64,000 nucleotides of DNA from Lingula anatina (GCF_001039355.2 NW_019774070.1:434001-498000), one strand, 5' to 3'; positions 12,521 to 24,959 are shown, numbered from the stretch's first letter. The notes: generated by a model from the letters alone, not told the origin. Numbers and translations are program-made.

Positions 12521-12535
12521 GGGTGGGTGGGTGGG
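12521..12535 (+). other. G-quadruplex motif with single-base loops
   Basis: GGGTGGGTGGGTGGG: four G3 runs with 1-nt T loops, a pattern known to form very stable parallel quadruplexes. A looser G-rich tract lies upstream at 12265-12290. Both are in non-coding DNA. Confidence 0.6.
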
Positions 12536-13700
12536 AAATAAAAACGCAATAACTATGAAGCACCAGAGGAAGAGGGAGAGCGCCTGCTCCCTACACGCTT
12601 CTTCCTTGCTCGCTGCCAACGCTCTAATTGCCGCTTTTTATGGTATATCATATTAATAGATATTCATCCTGATGTTATGTAACTGTGAGCTCTTTTATTT
12701 TGGCATCTAACAAGTTGGCACTATGGTCATATTAGACAAATTACCCATATTAAGCATCATACCCTGTAATAACATCGCAAGTAGAATGCAATCAACGTGT
12801 ATCTTAATGGGAAATCACCGCATTGCGACACAGAGAAGACAAAATATTTAACAACGATAACTTTCTTTCAGGGAAAGTAATTCTGTACATATAACTACAA
12901 GTATATTTCTCAATATAAAGCCAGGAGATCTGGCGACATTTAACTTGACGCCCCACACCAACCTTTCTGACTCCCTGTCTATCCTGTTTTGATACTTTAT
13001 TTAATAAAACCCGAGATTGACTTTTTGCCGTTAACGGCGATGGACAACTGCTTCATATATTCAAATTATAACATTTTTCATTATTTAAAGTGAGACACGC
13101 ACACTCGCTTTGATTTCGAATGGAAAGTGGCTAGGATGTGTACAAGTATACTGCCTTTAGACTTGACTTCAAAACATTTGGACCATTTGGAAATTATATG
13201 TTAAATCGCGTGTGAGCAGAAGGGCGATTTCTTTCACTTTATTCCAATAATTACTTACAACACTGGCACCCATCAGAAATGCAGGACGTGACAAAATGCA
13301 CGAAGGGTTGGGTGTGTGAGCTATCAGATCGTCAAATAGTCCTGTAAGACTCGCTTAGCACTGGACTTTAAGGTTCAATTTCACGCTGGTGTACGATATA
13401 CATGTATGCAAGTGAGAAAGGAAGGAAAAACCGACAAAACGATAATAAGTTTTGGGAGGTTTGATATAACATTTACGAAACGTTTTGAAGAGGGGGGGCC
13501 ATTTGAAATGAACCAAAATGCTTTCTTTACCCAACAATTCATATTAAAAAAGAATAACATAAAAGACGCCCATTCACGGAGGGGGAGGCGTGTTGTCAGC
13601 TATTTAATTACCGCATTACAGCCACTAATGTTTTTATTTAGCAAATGAAACCATGTAGTAATATCATATATTCTGATATTGGGACACAATTTTTCCTTAC

Positions 13701-13736
13701 AGCTAAGATCTAATATACGTTTATTAGATCTTAGCT
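13701..13736. repeat. Perfect 15-bp hairpin
   Basis: The arm AGCTAAGATCTAATA (13701-13715) and its exact inverse (13722-13736) flank a 6-nt loop, TACGTT. Weaker inverted similarity (ACACAATTTT on the left, AAAATTGTG on the right) extends outward, as if this were the centre of a decayed foldback element. Confidence 0.7.
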
Positions 13737-15174
13737 TACAGCAAACATAAAATTGTGCTGATTAATGAAACCAAATATCTTACTTTCACGAGCTATAAAA
13801 ATACTTTCATAGGGACATCATCTAAATAAAACCTTAAATGGCTTTTCAGAATCCATTGCACTGTTCACCGATGTATGCACGGATCTAAATATAATTAAAA
13901 TACAGTTAGTACGCTAATCAGCGGTCGTTCTTGATATCTGTTTCGGGTATTGTTAACCAAGTAATCGTTATCTCCTATTCAATCACTTAAAAAGAGTTTC
14001 ATATGTTTTGTGTTCCCCCTTGACGCTTTGAACTCTCATGAACGGCAGATAAGACAAATTAATAAATACAAATGTCGTTGTTATGAATAAATACATAAAT
14101 ACCTATAACTCTAACATGTACGCATGTGGCAGTCCCAAAAACTATTTCATTATGAATCGACGATGCTATCGTAATGCTCTGAGTATGAGATAGGCACAGT
14201 CTTGTATGCAATCTGGTTCGATACGTAATTAAGATAATGTAATTGCTTAACGAGAAGGAAAATTAATAGCATTTCCAATAATTCAAGAACAAACAATCAT
14301 CTAGAAGAAATAGAATAGAAACTGCTTCAAATAACTATTCGTGAAATCTTATCTTTAGTTTTATATCTGTTTATTCTCCGTCAGAAACCAAGGAAAGGTT
14401 GTTATTAAAGATTAATGAGAATTACCAAAACCGTTTTAAATTGGCAATTTTCGGTTACTAATAATTAAGGGAAAGCATGTCGTCGTTTACATAACCAAAA
14501 GCATGTAAAAAGTGGTCTTCAAAACATATACATTTTTTGATGTAGGACTTTTTGTGAAGATTTCTGGAATATTGTTATAGCTACAGGATAATTATTTCTT
14601 TTTGGCAAAAAACGGTTCCGTATATTCACAAGAAAAAATCAAAATGACACACCCACAATCTGTTCCACAGGAACATGATAATTGTAGAAGTATCGGTCAC
14701 AACATAGTATATAAGAAATTGCAACAAATATGGGAAATTATTAAAAAATGGAACTCATCTCATTTTGTATAACTGACCCCTAGTGCACTGCAGCATTTAT
14801 GTTCCATATTACGACTTACACGTACTAAAGGTATTTATGCATTCATCGAATAATTCTTAATGTAGCTCTGCTTTTCTGTTTGTTATGCACTCTTATATTG
14901 CACGCACACGTGTTCCAGTCTGTAGTTTGGGCTGTCCACCCACCGGTCCTTCCTAAATGTATCTGAACTTTTCAATGGAGTCAGAATAAAAACAGGATCA
15001 AAAAACAGGGGCTGAAAGTTCAAGTGCGTGAAGATGCTATGGTGACTAAAACCACCACACGCACCCTGAATTTCTTATGACTTACATTGTACAGTTAAAT
15101 TGAAGTCGTAGCCCGCATTTTAGTCCATTTGTGGAGGCTTACCTTAGTACACGCTTAGTCAGCTGGTCGCCACA

Positions 15175-15210
15175 TTTGACTGTATTCCTTTCCATAAGAA
15201 TACAGTCAAA
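15175..15210. repeat. Perfect 13-bp hairpin
   Basis: TTTGACTGTATTC (15175-15187) and its exact inverse (15198-15210) are separated by 10 nt. Non-coding. Confidence 0.65.
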
Positions 15211-16240
15211 CTGGGCGCGATTTAACGCAATAACAACGCCGTCCCAACAGTGGAATAAGAACTGGTATCCATAGTCAGAAATAAATCATTTTGCTATCTG
15301 CTGATCACGAAAGCTGTTCTAGTACTGTTTAAGCCGTAACAACTGAACTAGAAATGCGGTTTATTAAATAAATTAGGTCGGTTAAGTACGTAAAAATAGC
15401 ATCTTTTTAAAAATTCCCTTACAACATGCTTTAGTCGGGAAGTACTACAGAAAAGTCTAAAACCCCAGGGGATAGTTCTTTGTTCTGCCCTAAAAAGCGT
15501 GGGGTTTTATTCAGCTCCTGCAGGCAAGGCGGGATTTAATCTTTCGCGTCAATTTAATGGCGACATTTCCGGATATTGCCCACTATTTCCTATCTCATGC
15601 GTGCTCCTGCAGTACTACTTCATATCTATGATGGGTGCCCCATTAAGGCATCTCATTAATTAATATTTTCATTTCACTGAAAGTTTCATAGGTGACGCTT
15701 TCAAAAGTAATGTGTTGTCTGGAAATAACCCTGTTATCTGCATCCAAATACATACATTTACGAGAAGGCGTGTGGCGAGAAAGGAGGGCATGTCACTTCT
15801 TTGAGTTTTATCTGATATGCTAAAATAGATATACCATACAAGAATGAAAGAGGCAAAGGAAAAAATATGATTAGAACTCGTATCCAATTTCGTCAATTAT
15901 TCAATATTATGTCAGCTTTTCCAACATTTGACAAGGATCACCGTATCATTATCTATGATACAAATGCCGTTTTCTTGTCACAGGAATAAGTACGTGGCAC
16001 CAAAAACAGTATAAGTATGTAATTAAGACACTCCGTGTGGCTTGCCCATTATACAAGTAAGTCAAGTAGCTAATAATTAGTTATTAATTCATTCCATGTC
16101 TGACCTTGTCAGGTTTTGACGGATATTTTGTCCCCCAGAGAACTGAAAACAATTCCTGTTGATTACACCGGTGTTGTTAACATATTGAACGGTAAATTGG
16201 CGGAACACTTTGATTAAAGGACAAGTACCTTAATTAACAT

Positions 16241-16410
16241 GGGAGTCGCAAAGACTTAGCAATTGGTTTCTTTTTATTTCTCCGAAAAAGGTAGACACAA
16301 TAGTAATCATGTCCCTGTAAGAACAGGGAGTCACAAAGACTTTAAGTTATTGTTTATTAAAAAATATTTTCGAAAATGGAAGGTACAATAACAATCATGT
16401 ACCTGTTAGA
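16241..16410. repeat. Degenerate tandem duplication, period about 85 bp
   Basis: Two adjacent units begin GGGAGTCGCAAAGACT (16241) and GGGAGTCACAAAGACT (16326). Both also carry AATCATGT(C/A)CCTGT near their ends. The middles have diverged and are A/T-rich. Confidence 0.5.
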
Positions 16411-17717
16411 GCTTTTTTTACCTCTTGTTCCCTCACACATGACACATATCATAATGCTGAATGCATCAAGGACAAAAAAGCGTGATTGTTTTGAAGCAAT
16501 TATAGGATTCATTCTTCCTGTGAACAGAGACAAAATCTTTTTTATTATAGCTTTTCTTTCATTTTTTGGGGGGTTTCTTTGTTTCTATTTATTCTTTTTT
16601 GCCAAAAGATATTTCCTACGACACAGAATCGCTTCGAAATCTACAGATGTATGTGTTTATTACATATGCGTTTCTTGGTCATATTGTCAGTTTTTTTTTA
16701 TTTTTTTGATATAGTAATGTAACCAAATGATACTGAACTTAACATTATGAAAACATTAAACTTACATGTCAGTCAATCAATATTGGTATCAATAATTAGC
16801 ATTAAAGCAAGTGCTTATCATCCCCCGTCTAGACTCCGTTAATTGTGCTACTTCTATAATAACGCAAATTTGATTATAAAACAAAATAACTTTAACTAAC
16901 TGAGAGCAATACGAAATTTAGTTTCCAAATTATCATTAAAGAGGTGGGTCTGCTAGCGTAACAAAACAATCACTAATTTAGGAAAAACAGTTAAAATGGA
17001 CAAAAGTATATTGATAAAACGTCCTTATTAAACCACTGCTTTATCGCAAATACCATGTATAAGCTTAGCTTTAAGCTAGGAGTGAACTACGGATTTCAGT
17101 CATTGACTTCCTGACTGAGTCATTTTTTTTTTCAACATTGCCAACTCCGCTCATTTATGAGAATTCTTCTATCAATCCCATGTGATTACATGTGTAGTCC
17201 TATGCTGTAAACACGATAAGCGATGAATCTACTCGGTTTACGAACCGTAGTGGTGGGAACCCTGCTGTCAACTAGCGTGCTCACTGTTGGCAGAAGAAGG
17301 AACTCGTTCGAAAGCATTAATCTGACAGTAAGAGGGGGAGAAACTGGGATTGCCTTACAAATATGACCGATACAACGTCAATGATTCCCCTGGGGATGCT
17401 GCCACATGCCTTTCTCTTGAGAGAAGTCAATCGTGAGATTCTATAAACGGCAGTGCGGGAATCATCACATAAATAAGTTTGAAAAGAAATAAAACGCCTC
17501 ATTCATTAGGTGCCAATGAACGGCAAAACAAGTTTGCAATACGCAGGGCAAAATTGCCTTTTTAACGTCAACATAACTTTAACTTGTGATACATGTAAAA
17601 CTTCCCTTTGATACCTATTCTCCGAGAAAATTACTTTGGAAACGAGTCCCTTGTTTACGTTATTATTGTGTTCATTGGTGTATGTGATACCCTAAAAACA
17701 AAAAGAAAAAACCTTAC

Positions 17718-17757
17718 CTGTCTTGCATGGGCCCAACGTAAGTTGATCTTTCGGCTA
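17718..17757 (-). other. Candidate non-coding first exon of the CCK-type gene
   Basis: On the minus strand a start site about 30 nt below the TATA box would give a short exon ending CAAGACAG before a consensus donor, GTAAGG (17717-17712). No other minus-strand acceptor with a plausible coding exon lies between here and 6468. The exon contains an ATG (in GCCCATGCAAG). Spliced to 6467, that ATG would open an eight-codon upstream frame whose TGA overlaps the real start as ATGA. The join is inferred from splice signals alone. Confidence 0.35.
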
Positions 17758-17784
17758 GTGCTCCTAATAGAAATCTAATCTTGG

Positions 17785-17858
17785 TTTTATATCTGAATGT
17801 CAACGGTTGTCACTGCGTAACTGGCCAATCAAACGAAAATAACCCACCCACTCCAATC
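17785..17858 (-). promoter_or_regulatory. Candidate core promoter: TATA box plus two CCAAT boxes
   Basis: On the minus strand ATATAAAA lies at 17792-17785. Upstream of it are two GATTGG motifs (inverted CCAAT) at 17830-17825 and 17858-17853, about 33 and 61 nt from the TATA box. This is textbook RNA polymerase II spacing, and it points down the strand that carries the neuropeptide exon. Confidence 0.4.
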
Positions 17859-17859
17859 A

Positions 17860-20386
17860 AGCGTCTCCGACTTTCTGACTAAAATTAAAAGCCTGCTGGA
17901 TCAAAATCAAGATATTGAGACGTAGCAACTATCGGCCAGTGAACAGAAAAATTACATTTCTGATTCTTTGCCAGAGTGACTCGAGTTATAAAGAGAAAAC
18001 GCGTAAAGGACCTTCCCTGGCTGATCGATTTGTTCATTAAGTGGATTTCCCGCCTAATTTATTCAGACTTAAAGAACCAATCAGGGTGATAAGTTTGTGA
18101 CGGCTTCACGAAAGACGGATAATTGTATTCGCACCTACGAAATGTTCAGATTTTCCTTTTATCTCAGTGCCCAAATCATTGCTTAGTCAAGATTCAGTTG
18201 ACTTGATATATTTATCAACTAGCAAACGATGCTAAAAATGCCATAAGCTCATCAATAGGCGCTCGGAATAACCGTTGGAACGGAAAAAAATAGAAGGATC
18301 TTATCAGCTAGCTTGAAATAAAGGCTATTGCATGCTTCGCAGGGTGTTTCACTTATAAATGCCATCTAAAATGACAAAAATATAATGGTCTTTCCAGGCA
18401 TGTTTTATTTACTTCCATGCCAAAGGTACGAAATATATCTATTAACTGACCGATAAAAACTAATCCAGTTACCTACTTTCACGCATCGATGGTTGATATT
18501 TAAAAATGGAGACGCAACAATACGAATCCGTCAACGCTCTGGTCTAATGACTTGCTAAACATGTCCTTCAGGAATGTGTCTGAAAGAATGACAGACAGTT
18601 AAAAAACAGGATGCAGCGAACGGATGCCTTAATTTTTGTGTTTTTTGTGATGACGCGGGTAGTTAAGAAACTCCAATGTGTACACAGAATAGCCATTTTG
18701 ACCCAGCGTCTAAAACAAACTTTTGAGATGCTAAATGGCAACTAGCCAAGGAAATGTCTAATAACGAAGATTCAATTTTATGACGTGCAATTAACTGTAA
18801 AGGACTATTGTGGAAGGTGCCTTGTTTCAATATTATTACAGACCTGTTAGGACAGTTCCGCTTTGAAACGCTGAACAATTTATACTTTTTAAACACCCTG
18901 AACAAGTTTATGTCAACAAATTACTTCACTGATAGTTCATGTAGCAAATCAAATACTGGAACTTCCAAGTAATATAAAACGTCGTTATTCTAGCGCATAA
19001 AATGACTTTTACTTCATTGCCTGGCTGAAGGTGAGAATGGGAGTAAGGAACAGTAAAGGATGAAACTAACGGGAAAATCATCCAACTTTTAAGTATAGAA
19101 TCATTAACCCACATAGGCGTTGTGTTCTTTGGTTGTTTATATGGACTATGAATATTAATTGATGCAATATTCGAATCCGCACATTACTGTGTTCAAAATC
19201 AACGGCGTGTTAGAAAAAGGAGAAAAGGAAAGTGTGTGGAGGAGAGGGAAAAGAGGGGGTTTAGATTGTCTCAACTTCATAACATCTAGGTCTTGCAGTT
19301 GACATTTCTTCACATCCCATACCTGCACGCAACCCTATTCTCTTATCTAGCATTATCTTAGTTAACACTCATTGGTTCTGCTATGGGTTGTCAGCACGTT
19401 ACTCACAGAAAACGCTTCATTGATGATTACACTGAACTCATGGATAATCTAAAATTGATGGTTGATACAGTCCCTACAGGCATTTTTGAGTTTAATCTCT
19501 CCCCTGACTGAACAGGTATTGAAACATTCTTTCAGTCTCTTATTTCAAGTGAATATCTGTTATCAACTGTCCTGTTGAGAGTCAGCTCCATGGCTAACTC
19601 TATAATACTAAATATATCTTAACCTATTGAGCTGAAGTTAACTGAAGTGCGTTTCAATTATTTTAAGTATTTTAGTCCGGCACTTTACTTCTGATTTGTC
19701 ACACGTCAAATAATGGCACGAATTAAACGATCGCTAGAGATAAATAGTGTACAGTACATCGTGGTATAATGTATAGATAACGGAGCGTTACCCAGATTCA
19801 CCCATGACGACGATGGTAATGGTCTAGAGCAGCCCATTTGTTTGTGAAATGACTATTCCATTCACAATCTCTTGACAAAACATCATCAAGCGAGAGGTAT
19901 GTTCCGCTCGTTCTATCACGATACTTATTCTAATGGGATAGTGAAGCGACAATGAGTATTAAAACGTTATATGTTCCTTTAAGAATTGCCAGTCATAAAT
20001 CTTACCGTACGGGCAATATCATATTGAATCAACAATCTCAGTAACATATATCTATAAATAAATTATCTTTATTTACCGATTATTGTCATGACGCATCATC
20101 GCATATTGGACATAAAGATATGGCATATTTCACTGTATGCAGGAGACTCGGCTTTCCTGCTGTTGCGGTCGGGTAAATACATGTCGCATTACTCAGAATA
20201 CAAATTAAAGTCATTTCTGATTCATAGTTTATCCTATTTCTAAGTTACCACAATGCTAATTTGACTTATTGGAAGTTATCATCGGCAAATAAATAAACGG
20301 GACAAGAATTACAATAAAAGCTAACAAAAGAACATACATACAAATGAAACAAAATATTAGCATTTTAAGCTCTCCAGTAATTCTTA
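17860..20386. other. Non-coding stretch, no gene seen
   Basis: Intergenic DNA between the candidate neuropeptide promoter and the 3' end of the EF-hand gene. Open frames on both strands are short, and none shows a domain or matched splice borders. Confidence 0.55.
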
Positions 20387-20392
20387 TTTATT
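20387..20392 (-). terminator. Candidate polyadenylation signal of the EF-hand gene
   Basis: AATAAA on the minus strand, 67 nt past the stop codon at 20460-20462. Confidence 0.5.
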
Positions 20393-20459
20393 CTCTCATT
20401 TGCAAAATATAAAATATGATTTTTGTGAAAACCACGTGATATTCTTATGAATGCCATAA

Positions 20460-22867
20460 TTATACAGCAGAGTATGCGCAGAAAACTTGGCGGAAATGGT
20501 TACGTAACATCCGCGAATGTATCGCTGTTGGTTTCAGCGCCTTCCAGTGCTGCATTGTCTCACACTGCTGCTCTTCCCTCAAATGGGACTGGTATGCCTT
20601 TTTGGCAACTGCAACCTGATAGATAAACCATTAAATTTACTTATTATAGCAGCAACATGTCAGCCAAGACTTTGGCTTTTAATGGTATACATGTGGTTAA
20701 TATTTAAGGGAGGCGTGTTGGAACATTAATTTCTTCAAAATACTGGGAATTAATAACATTTATTTGGGTACCGGTAGGTGTATTCATTATTTCCACCCAC
20801 AGTTCGTATTTACTTTGCAATTAGTATGTAGTTTCCATTGTTTCAGTGAAAAAAAAACTATAAACAACAAGCCATTCTTATTTGAGATGTTAAAATGGTT
20901 AATTGTGGTATATCTGCACCGTACATTATTCTGTGTTCCAATAGGACAATTGTAATATATCATTGTACTGGACACCGATATAACATTATAAACATCACGG
21001 TAGTGATTTCGGAAAGGAAAACAAATATGATTTATATCAAAAGTGTTTTTTTAATTAGTATGAATGCTTATATAAAACGGGGGTGTAGCAATAATGAAAA
21101 AGAGGATTTGCTGTAAATGCAGAATTCAACAATAAATGGTTTGCTTGCTTTATGCAGGGAATAATATCCGATATAATTCCCTGTTTTAAGTGTGGTCACG
21201 TTTAAGCAACCATTCATTCGTGAAACGCGTGTTGAGATAAGAAAATGAACTGACAAGGCGCCCTCGTTCAGTCTGATATCAGGGACCTCTGAAGTAGTAT
21301 ACAAAATTAAAGTATAGGTCCGATACAATAATTTTGTAACAGACTATTGGTTGACCCTGTGGTCAGACTGTAGCGCCCTCTATTGGTGTGCCATTCCAGA
21401 AAACCGTTACTTACACCGACGCACTTTCTTACTTTCTGTCGCGTATTTCCCTTGACTGTACTCAAAACTATCTGTCACAATTTTTCTCTTCCTTTTTGTT
21501 TTATATCCTTGTTTCAATTGACGGTTAAACAATTGATTTTAATTTTCACTTATGTTATTTATTTCTTTGTAATTCAGAAACAGAGATGATTTTTCATCCC
21601 GATTGCTACGGCACCATATTCAATAACTGAAGTTTTTTTTTCTTTAATAAGACTTCACAAGTTCAGGTACTGAATCTAGTGGATATATAATAGAAACAAT
21701 AAAAGACGTAGAAAGTTGTCTTAAAATTCCCATTATACACAAGTTTAAATAACCATTTTAAAACTTACGCTTGTTCTGATATTTGGTAAATCTTCGGCTG
21801 TGAGAGTATCAAATCTTCTGGTATCTTTCAGATGGATCCCTGGTAGACGAACCCATGTGTGCTTCAAGCGATGTGTCATCCACCCATTGCGACGGTTCCG
21901 GGGGTCCAGTGGCCGAAGGTACTACAATGTGACCAACAGAATAAAAGTTACTGTATTATACACGGTTTCTGTTATTCATGCACGAATTATTTTAAAAAAT
22001 TGAATGAAAAAAAGAGAATTGGTGAGAAAAGTGGATATGTGACGGGTGGATGGTAATTAGCGTTTTACATTTGTGGTCTGTCAAAATATCAGAATTTAAA
22101 GTTAAATTGAAAAAAAAAAAGAATAGAAAGATACAAAATTACATCTCTTTCGTGTGGCATATTTTCCTGTCTCTGGCCTATGCAAGACACCCTTGGGAAG
22201 GAGTCGGAGAGTCTCCCCATGTCAGGGCTCTGTTCCGCCTCAGGATGCTTCAGTAAAACCTTTATCTTGATTTTCCCTCTTTTCCTGTTCTTCTTGGTGT
22301 TGCGCGCCATGTTATGCTTGTAGCTTGTTCTGCCTGAAGGTATCACGTGGGGTTGTTGGGCATACGGGCTCTTCTCGTACTTCTCACCATATGCTGTGAA
22401 TTTAAAAGTGTTCTGTAAGAATATGTCATGACTCATTCAGTGGCAACTTTATTTGTAGATGAAAACATTAAATTTTATACAGCAACAATTTTTGGGAAAA
22501 CTTTGATTGTGAGGATTAGAGTAAATATTGAGATGTGTTGGGGGGGGGGGGGGGCAAATATTATTGTTAACCTGCGTTGTGAGCCCTAATGTTCTCGAAA
22601 TGCTGGACCAGTTCCTTCTCGTTAAGCCCAATCACTCTGGCGCCTGCTGCATAATATCCGACCACATGGGGAGCCTGGACGTGCTTGTATGTCGTGTGGT
22701 AGAAACTGACGGACAATAAAACAATACACGTCAAATCTGTTGTCAGGGAAAAAAAATCATTAGATGCACGCACGCACACATTTGTAAGCATACGCTCAAA
22801 TACTTTTATTTTGCATATTCAGAATTTGTTTCAATTGCAACATATTGTGTTATGAGAGAGATATTGT

Positions 22868-22908
<41 letters not shown>

Positions 22909-24316
22909 TCATACCCCACAATTTCATCCATATTTGCCAAAGCACAAGATTTAAGAAATCTTGTCAGCGCATCGTACAGGACGTCAGACCCTCGACTCTC
23001 CTTTTCGTCTGCGTGGTTATTTGCTATAGCATAAAAATAATCTTGCTAAAACATTTTAATAACAATGATGTTCTTTTCTAATTGGAGTGAAAATTCCAAA
23101 GCAACACCTCCATTTGATATGCACAATGTATATAAATGATATGCACAATGTATATAAAGTCATCCAACACATTACATGTACCTGTTTTCCTTAACAATAA
23201 ATTGCGCACTATGTTCCATTACGAATTACTTTGATCTGAATGCATGTGATGTTTTAACACTACAAAATGTCATAAAAGATATAAAGTTTACCAAAGGCCT
23301 CCAAAAATTGTTCCGTGCTTGTCATGATTTCTAGGAACTCTTCAAAGTCTATTTCACCGCTCTCTACAAGGAATCAGGAAAGAAGCAGTGGAACGAAATA
23401 AAGAAATGTGACAAAAGAGAGAGATAGAGAGAGAGAGAGAGAGTATTAACTTGGCAATGTTATCTGCAGACTATTTCCTTACTTTTATTAACAAATCTTT
23501 GCTTCTTTTACAGTGGTATAGTATTGCCAAATTAACATGGCTTTATTACGTACGGTCCTTGTCTATTTTGCACATAATTTCTCTGATCTCATCGTGAGAC
23601 AGGGCAACCCCAACAGAACGCAGGGTCTTGTCGAACTCCTCGGCATCGATGGTTCCTCCTCCATTGCTGTCAAATAGATCAAATATCTCTCGGAACGCTG
23701 AAGCGTGGATTAAGTTTACTTCATTGTTAATTCAACAACTGTCATTTCAATGTGTGTTATAACTACAACGAGAATGAAAGATGCTAAAGAAAAATCGTTC
23801 GACTTTGATACATGTAAATAGTAATACAGGGTACGTGTAACAATCATTCTACGAGAAGAATTCAGTCTTTTTTAATGTGACATAATCTGTTTATTTGAAT
23901 GTCTATCAGTGACAGACGTTAATGTCTTTCTTAGCGCACGTCACTTCTTAGTGTCGTGTAGCGACTATAATCTCTATAACGTGGGCGGCATGGGCGCCTT
24001 AGATGAGATTGTCTCTAACCATTTTGACAAAATAAATTCAAAATAATTTTAAATTACTACCTGCAATTTGAGAGGACGTCAATTCTGCATTTGATTTCTC
24101 GCTGTGAGTAGATGATCTCGGCAAATTTTTTAAACCTTCGCCTTTGCTTGTTGCGTTGCTATCGTAATTCACCACTGACAGGTGAAAATGGTGGTTCTTT
24201 TTGCTTTGTGATTGTTTCCTTTTCCGTGCCACATCCTTACTTATTGCATTGCGCCGCCCCTTGTACCAATTTCCAGGATTCTGATAGTTATGCGATTTTT
24301 TACGCTGTTCGCTCAT
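20460..24316 (-). CDS. EF-hand protein with an unrecognised C-terminal region (8 exons)
   Basis: Probable calcium sensor of about 424 residues. Exons, 5' to 3': 24316-24061, 23697-23554, 23363-23292, 23023-22915, 22705-22572, 22393-22143, 21921-21769, 20615-20460. Every junction has GT-AG borders and compatible phase. After a basic, Lys/Arg-rich start (MSEQRKKSHN), residues from about 79 follow the calmodulin/centrin pattern ELTSSQIAAFREIFDLF. EF1 has loop DSNGGGTIDAEE (exon 2). EF2 has the fully canonical loop DKDQSGEIDFEE, spanning exons 2-3. Then comes a helical segment (DVLYDALTRFLKSC, HVVGYYAAGARVIGL), a basic patch (NTKKNRKRGK) and an ending rich in basic and aromatic residues. I do not recognise this C-terminal part. 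The donor of exon 6 (GAT, then GTAATT) is the least certain border; reading through it would stop at 22089. It is divergent from the ankyrin gene. Confidence 0.7.
22540..22554 (+). repeat. Poly-G tract (15)
   Basis: Fifteen consecutive G (C on the sense strand) in intron 5 of the EF-hand gene, about 17 nt past the exon 5 donor. Confidence 0.9.
22872..22906. repeat. (GA)n microsatellite beside a splice donor
   Basis: About 17 GA units, read as CT repeats on the sense strand. They begin within about 10 nt of the GTATGA donor of EF-hand exon 4 (22914-22909), so length changes would act on the start of intron 4. Confidence 0.9.
23116..23159. repeat. 22-bp tandem duplication
   Basis: Two adjacent, almost identical copies of a unit beginning GATATGCACAATGTATATAA, in intron 3 of the EF-hand gene. 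Confidence 0.9.
23416..23443. repeat. (GA)n microsatellite
   Basis: Imperfect GA tract with one TA interruption, in intron 2 of the EF-hand gene about 50 nt upstream of exon 3 on the sense strand. Confidence 0.9.
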
Positions 24317-24959
24317 ATTATTTTAGTCCCCGGCAAACATGTTGCTTGTTGGATTACCCATGTTTTTTCTACCATGACGTCATCCTGGTTATGACGTAAG
24401 TCACACTGCGCTGTCCGTTGTCTTCACGACGTCACGTCTCCCAATGTCAGGGACGAGAGTTTACGGGTTTACAATTTGAATTTTATGTACATATATTTTA
24501 TGTCTGAACTCATCAATAGATAGATGACTGAATAAATATGGCGCAGTTGCACCGTCCTCGCGATGAAATCTGACTGTTCGGTGTGTCACGCAAATTCGAC
24601 GAAAACGAAAAAAATCTAGATATTGAATTTCGGAGAATTTTACCTTTTTAAAGCCGATTTATCACTATGGGAATTGGTTGGACAAAAAGCCCACATTTCC
24701 CAACTGACTAATCTAATAGTCGTTTTCTTTGCAAATAAATGCGGCGGGAAATGGATCTGAAAAAAATATTTGAGTTCATCATCGATCTTCGATCATTGAA
24801 ACTTTCTGTTAAATACTGGAGACATTTAAAATATTCATTTTTAAAGTATTTGTGTTGCACATATGTTTTTTTCAGTTATCTATCTACAAGTTGTGTTTGC
24901 CCCCCCCCCCCCAAATAAAACCACGCACGTAAGAAAGGAAGCGAGCGCTTGAAAAAAAT

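Larger units (their letters stand above)
6468..17717 (-). other. Inferred first intron of the CCK-type gene; otherwise gene-free
   Basis: Between the acceptor at 6468 and the candidate donor at 17717 I found no convincing coding exon on either strand. Isolated open frames (for example 11962-12330 plus and 16376-16714 plus) lack matching splice phases or domain signatures. The stretch holds a triple E-box palindrome, two small inverted-repeat elements, a G-quadruplex motif, several hairpins and a degenerate tandem duplication. If the first-exon inference is wrong, it is simply intergenic. Confidence 0.45.

Noticed and set aside
16376-16714. 112-codon hydrophobic plus-strand open frame
   Set aside because: Composition is that of T-rich intronic DNA; no promoter, homology or splice support.
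21068-21328. 86-codon minus-strand open frame after an acceptor-like CTACTTCAG
   Set aside because: No donor in a usable phase and no recognisable sequence; the flanking exons join without it.
21415-21507. Minus-strand exon-like segment (TDSFEYSQGKYATESKK) with a GTAAGT donor inside the EF-hand gene
   Set aside because: Its phases (1 in, 1 out) do not fit the neighbouring exons, which join in phase 0, and its acceptor is weak. It might be a rare cassette.
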